A DNA stretch of 64,000 bases, taken from positions 5,380,501 through 5,444,500 of the forward strand of contig OX442318.1 in assembly GCA_949358305.1 (NCBI GenBank), given 5' to 3'. A program made the position numbers and the translations under genes. Shown here in pieces: positions 57,705-64,000 of the stretch. The notes under the pieces are model-generated. The model was not told the origin of the DNA. It ran no database searches and saw only the letters and a program-made list of their open reading frames with translations. This stretch comes from Strigamia acuminata (Eukaryota; Arthropoda; Chilopoda; Geophilomorpha; Linotaeniidae). Within the stretch, counting starts at the first letter, position 1; the number at the start of each line of letters is the position of its first letter.

Positions 57705-60700
57705 ATGCCTAAGTTACATGATGAAGTCCCTTCGCCAATTGAGGGAAGGACGTATAGTCGTCCAATAGTCGGGTCTAACTGCCCACAAGGTGCCCAAACT
57801 CGGCGCAGTAGTTTTCCAAAGGAAGTAACGGCTAAACGCTCAGCCGAAACTCGATTGGAAATCGCCGAAGCCGAGATATCGGCTGAAATTTCACTTGATG
57901 CGAAAAAACGTTCATTTCAAAAATTCAAAAATGTTTCAACGGATCGTGAAATGGATGCTGAAACAAAAAGGAGTATTGACAAAGTAAATGATCGTACTCA
58001 ACCACGCACCTCGACTCCAAGACAAAGATATGAATTTCCTCAGCGGTCACCAGAGTTTGAAGCGCTCGTTGCCGAAGTTCTCCTCGTAGATCCAGACGCG
58101 GCCGAGAAAATTCGCCTAGCCACGATCAATTTTGAAAGCGAACAATTTGTCGATGAAATGGATTATCGAATAGAGACATTAGCATTCGAAATGGAACTAA
58201 CTCGTGACCGATTGAATTTATCACAAGCCAAACTCGTTTTAAATAAACATTGTGCGGCCGAGGAAAATGCAAATGAAAGTGCCGAAATTGAAGAATTGGA
58301 AAGAACAAGCAGAGAGCTTGACGAAACTAAACAAGCTCTAGACGAAGAAATTTGTAATAGAACTAAAGCCCGCGAATTGGAACTTCAAGAAATAGCCAAT
58401 CTGCGACAAGTGCGTACAAAGAATTTATCCCACCGTGAGGACGAATCCTTCACCTTACAACCACAACAACGGTTAGATGCGGATCGAAAATGGAAAAAGT
58501 CGCATGAAATTCGTGAAACACCATCATCACCATGCCGACAATTTCACAAAACCGAATGGACGGCAAAATTTGCGGAAATACAAAAATCTCAGGAAGAGAT
58601 AGACGAACTCTTGAAGAAGATTCGATCAGCCGAGTTTACAACTCAACAACCGAATCCGCCGGATGTCACGGCGTTCAAACCTAAAATGGTTAATCTTGCA
58701 ACTACTGACAATAATCGTTCGTTCTGTGCGTCCAGTAATGACAAACGAAAATTTCAAACGAAAAGAAGTTCAACGATGGAAGCTTCTGACTGTAAAAAAT
58801 GGAACACTTCAAGTGATGAAATATTTAATAATAGCCATGCATTATTGAATATAATAGACTCAAAAAATTGTGAACAAAGTGCGAAATTATCCAGCAACTT
58901 CTGCAAAAATTCAGATATCGAAAATAATTTCAATGACTCTCAATCACATTACGGTTCACCAACATATATTAATCCACCAAAGAGGGAATGCGAAAAAAGT
59001 AGTGATTGTTCTCCGCCATATCAATCAAGACGTGAAAATTCCGCTTTCAGCAGTGAACAGTCAACGCGTTCACCTAAGGTGGGGGGACAACAAAGTCGTC
59101 CTCAAACATGTGCATCTTCACCATCAGATTGGACCCCAATTTATAACGCGACTGAAGAGATTGAAAAAACATTTGAATACCGAGAACAAACTTTCGAGAG
59201 ATCAAGTGCAACTACATTTGCCGAGAAACCGGCAAAAAACATTAATCACGTGCAGAATCCTCATTGTTCTACAAAAACTTCTCATTCTCATACTCGACTT
59301 ACCATTGTTGACTCGATGAATGAAGTCGATCTCAAAGTTAAAGTGAAAGCCGAAAAAGAAACCGGCTCAACAATTAGTAACACCAGTGTAGTGTTAGCTA
59401 AACATGTGACTGAAATTAAATGTAAGCCTAAAAAACTTTTTACAAAAGGTTCGTTTAATGCATCTGGGACAATTGCAAAGGAAAAGCCTCTCAGCAAAGC
59501 AGAGAAACGATGGGACGCAGAGACTGACACATCACCACCGGCAGAAATTTATGTCTCAACCAGTGATGCGCCGATCTCCGCCACTCCAACATCAATCGCC
59601 TTGTTGGAAAATATTAATTCCGTGCCAACAGCGGCAAAAATCAAAAAAGATTATCCCTTGGAATTTTCACAGACTGCCGACCAAACGGCTATGGATTGGG
59701 CAACGCAAGTTGAAAATTGGGAAAAGTCAATTATCAATTCAACCCCAGTGTTAATGCAAGTTGAAAATTTGGAGAAACCAATTACCCATTTGACCCCAGT
59801 GTTAACACGCCCGAATGCACAAGAAGTATCTATTGCTAGTAAATCCATCACAACCTCTGTGTATCCAAAACCAAGCACTCCAAAATCTCAATTTCCGGCT
59901 GAGAAATTTGAAACAGTTTCTTTGACTCAAAGCCGATCGTTTGACCAAAATTATGACGTGACGAAGTCCAGTGTCGAGGTATTGCCTCGTGACACACAAG
60001 ATATTTTGATGAAAGACCTGAATGAGTATCAAAGGACTCAAATTAGCAAAACCATTCAAAATTGGCAGCGTATAATCAATCATCTGCGCGACATGGAGCC
60101 AACCAATGCCCTGGACATTCAACTCTCCGCTTTACAACAATTATTGGTCGCGGGACTCTGCAGCATTTTAACTCAGAGCACCGCCACAAGCAATCGAATT
60201 GCCCTCGCAGACGCAATATGTCTCTGGACACCCCCGATGAATACTGGTAACCAAGATAATTTTTTAGACTACTGGAGGTCCATTCTCCTAGATTCGTCGA
60301 CCATACAGCAAGAACTTGTACTTGTTAGTAACAAACACTTGGCCGAATCGGCCATCCAACTTCACAAGAAGCGGAAGCCACGGAAGATCGCTCACAAGCA
60401 TGTACTCCCAGCGATTCAATCAGTAGAGACACCAGTTTCGCCAACGCTAAAAAAGAAGTCTCCACCAGCTTCGATTTCCAAACATTCGGCCGAGTTGGTC
60501 AAACTGCTGAATGAACGAGATGAACGAGGAGATACCTACCAAACGGAGCTCGAATCAGTTCAACCAGAAGAAATGCCGGTCTCCCTGGTCAAGAAGAAAA
60601 CGAGACCTTCATCAACATTGAATCCTGCTGCTGGTGTTGCTGTAAAAGCGACCAAAAAGGCTATAAAGACCTCAGGACAATTTACGACAATACAGCCCGT

Positions 60701-61421
60701 CAACTCGTCGATTTCAACGTCAAGACCCAATTCCAGCGGGCCCATCCTACGGACTGTCGATTATGCCAGCTCAGGCGCCAGGCCAAAAACATTTCTTCAG
60801 CGGAAAAATCGCTTGGTCACCCGACTAGTGCATGATGCACAAGGCGCATTGGCGACAAGACCAATCAGTGAAACATGTGCCTTCGCACCTCCCGTGACTC
60901 GACAGTCTACAAAAAAGAGACGTCCATCACGGACAAAACCGCCGTCACCGGCGAAACCTTGTTCAATTCCCTCAAAACAGTTGGAAGATCAAGAAGAATT
61001 GACAATTTACCGCCAATTACGAAAAACCTACTCAAGACTGCAACCACACATGAGGATGCTGCAAGAAAATTCAGTTAATCTCGGGTACGAAGATCAAGAG
61101 CGCTCAGAACGCCACATCGAGGCAAAGCAGCCGTGGATTCATTATCAGCGGCTAACAAAAGTTAGAAAAAAGCCGAAAATGCCCCGAGAAAATAACGAAA
61201 TAACGTTTGAAGATAACGTCAACTTTTGCTCAATTAGAAGTGAGTGGTTGCACGACAACACAGATTTAATTTTTGGGCCGTATACCGGCCGTCCGTTTGA
61301 ACTTGTCCTCGAGAGGGAAAACCTTCGAGACAAGACAACAGACATGAGCTTACCTCGATTGCCGACTCCTTTAGCCCCAGAGTTACCAATTGGCATCATT
61401 TATTGGATTCAATGCCACTAA
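57705..61421 (+). CDS. Gag-like protein of the LTR element, unrecognised
   Basis: A 1238-codon uninterrupted ORF starting at ATG 57705, 160 bp after the primer site. It is highly hydrophilic and Lys/Ser/Thr-rich. A predicted coiled coil lies at about residues 150-230 (long heptad runs such as EIEELERTSRELDETKQALD). An imperfect internal duplication lies at about 660-700 (VENWEKSIINSTPVL / VENLEKPITHLTPVL). Around residues 780-890 a helical, capsid-like segment follows (NWQRIINHLRDMEPTNALDI, NFLDYWRSILLDSSTIQQEL). No CCHC knuckle, D-S/T-G protease site, or YxDD polymerase motif is visible. A gag role is inferred from position; the family is not recognised. Confidence 0.6.
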   Translation: MPKLHDEVPSPIEGRTYSRPIVGSNCPQGAQTRRSSFPKEVTAKRSAETRLEIAEAEISAEISLDAKKRSFQKFKNVSTDREMDAETKRSIDKVNDRTQPRTSTPRQRYEFPQRSPEFEALVAEVLLVDPDAAEKIRLATINFESEQFVDEMDYRIETLAFEMELTRDRLNLSQAKLVLNKHCAAEENANESAEIEELERTSRELDETKQALDEEICNRTKARELELQEIANLRQVRTKNLSHREDESFTLQPQQRLDADRKWKKSHEIRETPSSPCRQFHKTEWTAKFAEIQKSQEEIDELLKKIRSAEFTTQQPNPPDVTAFKPKMVNLATTDNNRSFCASSNDKRKFQTKRSSTMEASDCKKWNTSSDEIFNNSHALLNIIDSKNCEQSAKLSSNFCKNSDIENNFNDSQSHYGSPTYINPPKRECEKSSDCSPPYQSRRENSAFSSEQSTRSPKVGGQQSRPQTCASSPSDWTPIYNATEEIEKTFEYREQTFERSSATTFAEKPAKNINHVQNPHCSTKTSHSHTRLTIVDSMNEVDLKVKVKAEKETGSTISNTSVVLAKHVTEIKCKPKKLFTKGSFNASGTIAKEKPLSKAEKRWDAETDTSPPAEIYVSTSDAPISATPTSIALLENINSVPTAAKIKKDYPLEFSQTADQTAMDWATQVENWEKSIINSTPVLMQVENLEKPITHLTPVLTRPNAQEVSIASKSITTSVYPKPSTPKSQFPAEKFETVSLTQSRSFDQNYDVTKSSVEVLPRDTQDILMKDLNEYQRTQISKTIQNWQRIINHLRDMEPTNALDIQLSALQQLLVAGLCSILTQSTATSNRIALADAICLWTPPMNTGNQDNFLDYWRSILLDSSTIQQELVLVSNKHLAESAIQLHKKRKPRKIAHKHVLPAIQSVETPVSPTLKKKSPPASISKHSAELVKLLNERDERGDTYQTELESVQPEEMPVSLVKKKTRPSSTLNPAAGVAVKATKKAIKTSGQFTTIQPVNSSISTSRPNSSGPILRTVDYASSGARPKTFLQRKNRLVTRLVHDAQGALATRPISETCAFAPPVTRQSTKKRRPSRTKPPSPAKPCSIPSKQLEDQEELTIYRQLRKTYSRLQPHMRMLQENSVNLGYEDQERSERHIEAKQPWIHYQRLTKVRKKPKMPRENNEITFEDNVNFCSIRSEWLHDNTDLIFGPYTGRPFELVLERENLRDKTTDMSLPRLPTPLAPELPIGIIYWIQCH

Positions 61422-61757
61422 ATAACTTTTTATGTTAAAATTTTTAATATCATTGTTTTTTACGTATTTAATCGTTTGCATAACTTTTTCTTGAAAATCA
61501 AATTGTTATTCGAATTATTTAATGCACTACTGTAGTGACTACCAATAATTTTAGTTGAAATTCAGTTTTAGCCTAGAAAATAACTAATTCTTCACTACTA
61601 AATTATTTTATTCCGTGTTTTAACCTCTATTTGCAAATTTGTAAATCCTATTACTATCAAATTTGTTAATAATTTAATTATTTGAACAATTTGTGATCAG
61701 GACCCACTATATTCCATCCTTTTAAATTAAAAATGTTTGATTTTAATTGGGGGGAAG

Positions 61758-63242
61758 TGTTGTGATCTCAAATGTTCCTTTTATTTGGAATATTTGGAGT
61801 ATAAGAAATTAATAATTTAATCTATTTAATGTGTTAAATAAATTGTTTTACAGTCCCTTTAATTATTTAGAAATAGTAGAAATTGGTAATTTAAGGAATC
61901 AATTTATTTTAGTGTTTTTAATGAATTATTTGTTAAAATAATTACATATTTTTTGCTTGCTTGTGCAAATAAAATACTCATTTTATTTGCAATTGCCAAG
62001 TGCTTTCGGCTGTTAAACAGAAGCCGTTAGGACTGCCATGGCAACCTAACTGCCAAATTGGGGGGTTGCTATGGCCAGCTCCTAATTTGCACTGTTGCTG
62101 GGCACGAAGTGTGCCAGGTGCATGCCACGCATGCGCACTCGGCCGATTTTCCGGCCAAAGTTTGGGTAATAAATTCGTTTATTACTCACTCTTTGCCTCC
62201 TCCTCACACCGTTCACACCGACACAACTTTGTTCAACCCAATAACACTGTTTTGTCCGTGATCCGTGAGATATTGCAAAGTTTCAACTGATTTGCTTGAT
62301 GCCAATACGCATCAAGTGACTCCTTCCCGGACGACGAAGTCGACGTGCAACGGACCGAGCAACCGTTGTTTCCGCCGCCGCCCGAAGATAAACGTACACA
62401 CGCCATCGTAGACCGACGCCTGGAAGACGCCAAGCTGACGAGGGACGACGCGCGCCAAGCCGACGAAACCTCGACGCTAGCCACCGACGACGGTAATTCG
62501 ATCAACATACGTTGAAGATCGACGCCAGCCAGCCGCCGAGTTGACGAGGGACGACGCGCGAAAGCCGACGAAACCTCGACGCTCGACCTGCCGACGACGA
62601 TAATTTGCCGAGAAGAAACGGACCTGAAAACCGAATTCGACAGTGCGAACTACGCCAGTTGGACTCGTGAGTTTTCAACGGAGAATTTCCCGTTTCAACT
62701 CGAGGGTTCACACCTCGTATTCTCCACCCCGGCCTGGCTATTTAGCTGGCCACGATTCTGGCTCCACAGCCGAATCAACTTGCGAAATCTCACGATTCCG
62801 CGCCCGTTTGTGTGCATTTGCACCAATTTTCACGGCGATCCGTTGCCGCCATTTTCCAAACTTATTGTTTCCGCGCGCGCGAACAATTCCATTGTTCTCG
62901 CGCCTTTCTCTTCTTTCCTTGTTTAACTTTATCAATATTCATTTAATTATTCATTTATCCCTTGTATTTATATTACTCCTTAATTTTAACATTAATAAAA
63001 CTGTTTATCCTTTTTTAAATTACTTGTTATTATTGCATTTGCTACCAAAAGAACCCCTAGACACAAAAACCACAGCCAAAAAACCCCTAGACACCAACTT
63101 AACTGCCAAACCCGATAGAAGACCTTTTACGGCATTCAACTGCTTTCCACAGGTTGAATACCGGGACCTTTTGCATTGAATTAGATTAATATTCTGTGCA
63201 ATTATTATTATTATAATTTTGGGAACATCCAGGAACGCAACA
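61758..63242 (+). repeat. 3' long terminal repeat
   Basis: Near-identical partner of 56059-57543, preceded by the polypurine tract and followed by the AGGT target duplication. Confidence 0.92.
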
Positions 63243-63248
63243 AGGTTT

Positions 63249-63470
63249 ATACTCAAAACCAATACAACGTTGCCTATTTAAGCCAGATTACGCCTAACTG
63301 TCGACTGTGTTCTACTATGTGGAAAAGTAGTTCTGTTTATTTTCAACACCTTTGAGAATGTTGTTTATCGATTGCAATGTGTGGAGTTCGATTACAATTC
63401 TGGTGTTATGAGCTACGTTTTTGTGTCACTACACCAGTGAAATAGGTCAACGTTGGATTGGTTTTGATTA
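63249..63470. mobile_element. Foldback MITE next to the LTR element
   Basis: Inverted ends CTCAAAACCAATACAACGTT and AACGTTGGATTGGTTTTGAT. The interior (GATTGCAATG, ACAATTCTGGTGTT, CTACACCAGT) is alignable with the interior of the foldback at 14825-15440, so it is a diverged relative. Confidence 0.6.
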
Positions 63471-63856
63471 CAGTTGGTGCAATTTCTACGACTCATTTTG
63501 TATACAACTCAAAGACATGAAATTAGAATTTTTGAACTGTTAATATTTGAAATTTCTCAGAAACTATTTCTCATAAGTAAAAATGGTTTTAGGAGGATTT
63601 AAAGGATTGTTAGAGCTATCATTTCGTTAAAAGTTTTTTGGAAAATAATGAATAGTTAAAGAGAAAAAAATTAAAAACTTCTAAAAGTGACAATTTACAA
63701 TATTTCTCATAACTTGTAAACAGAATGAGATAAAATTAAAAACTAAACAGATTTGAGACCGTCTATATCTCAGGAAACTTTTCTAAATTGGATGTATGGA
63801 TCTCCAAGGCCCTCAAAAAAAGCCACAATGGAGCTATGTAAAGGGGTAGAAAACTA
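63471..63856. other. AT-rich flank without recognisable features
   Basis: No gene, satellite or element end was found. Repeated GTTAAAA/AATTTGAAATTTCTCA motifs only. Confidence 0.4.
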
Positions 63857-64000
63857 CTTTTCAAAAAATCGTGGCGAGCACAACTGTTGACGAATCAAGT
63901 CATAACTATAACATGTTATAGTACGACACAATAATGCTTCAATGCTAAAGTTTCGTTTCGATTCGTCAACAGTTGTGCTCGCCACGATTTTTTGAAAAAT
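63857..64000. mobile_element. Short foldback with perfect 39-bp arms at the window edge
   Basis: ATTTTTTGAAAA-type arms read CAAAAAATCGTGGCGAGCAC with CAACTGTTGACGAATC on the left. They are mirrored exactly as GATTCGTCAACAGTTG with GTGCTCGCCACGATTTTTTG on the right. The spacer is about 60 bp (ATAACATGTTATAGT palindrome). The right end runs to the window edge, so the boundary is not certain. Confidence 0.7.

Larger units (their letters stand above)
56059..63242 (+). mobile_element. Complete LTR retrotransposon, single ORF, no pol seen
   Basis: 5' LTR 56059-57543 and 3' LTR 61758-63242 are both 1485 bp, beginning TGTTGTGATC and ending CGCAACA. One difference was noticed (T at 56946, C at 62645). 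The target-site duplication AGGT is at 56055-56058 and 63243-63246. A primer binding site TGGGGGCCCAGCCGGGAT begins at 57546, close to the tRNA-Pro type used by some retroviruses. A polypurine tract GGGGGGAAG is at 61749-61757. The internal region has one long ORF (57705-61421) and then about 330 bp of non-coding DNA. With no reverse transcriptase or integrase, it should be non-autonomous. It inserted very recently, in opposite orientation to the channel gene, in that gene's upstream exon. Confidence 0.92.

Noticed and set aside
58663-59754. Plus-strand overlapping ORFs within the retrotransposon ORF
   Set aside because: Frame shadows of the 1238-codon ORF without their own features.

Overview
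The window is nuclear DNA from an animal. Coding exons are short, bounded by GT/AG, and separated by AT-rich introns. The conserved genes (axonemal dynein assembly factor, nine-finger TFIIIA, mitochondrial IF3, a CENP-O-like kinetochore protein, Gemin7) are typical of a ciliated metazoan. Non-coding DNA is full of minisatellites, foldback/MITE elements and one fresh LTR retrotransposon. An invertebrate (tunicate-like or arthropod-like) fits, but the phylum cannot be fixed from the sequence alone. All exon models below were built by hand from splice signals; every complete model sums to a multiple of three.

Layout. 1-9.8 kb is a compact housekeeping block: DNAAF5 (+, entering from the left), TFIIIA (+), MTIF3 (-), CENP-O-like (+) and Gemin7 (-). 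MTIF3 and CENP-O-like start about 240 bp apart, and the CENP-O-like and Gemin7 stop codons are 7 bp apart. 10.7-39.4 kb is a minus-strand cluster of secreted-protein genes. Two vanin/pantetheinase-like genes are followed by four tandem galaxin-like di-cysteine genes, then a vanin fragment and three more vanin-like genes. The last two vanin genes are recent duplicates in which the catalytic cysteine is glycine. 39.4-49.4 kb is gene-poor and repeat-rich: a TTAA-flanked foldback, MITEs, a decayed ORF split by another element, a 30-bp satellite, a SINE-like repeat and a vanin pseudogene exon.

49.4-55.9 kb (-) holds the most unusual gene: an 11-coding-exon DEG/ENaC channel gene of 815 codons encoding two complete channel subunits in one polypeptide. 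The second transmembrane segment of unit 1, a linker and the first transmembrane segment of unit 2 lie in one uninterrupted exon (52358-53174). 56.06-63.24 kb is a 7.2-kb LTR retrotransposon (+) with nearly identical 1485-bp LTRs and a single 1238-codon ORF without a recognisable polymerase. It is inserted just upstream of the channel gene's coding start. The last 750 bp hold two foldback elements, the second ending at the window edge.

Functionally, the vanin-like and galaxin-like genes are probably secreted or cell-surface families that expanded side by side. The channel gene appears to link two subunits covalently, which would constrain trimer assembly. The remainder is ordinary housekeeping content plus mobile DNA.
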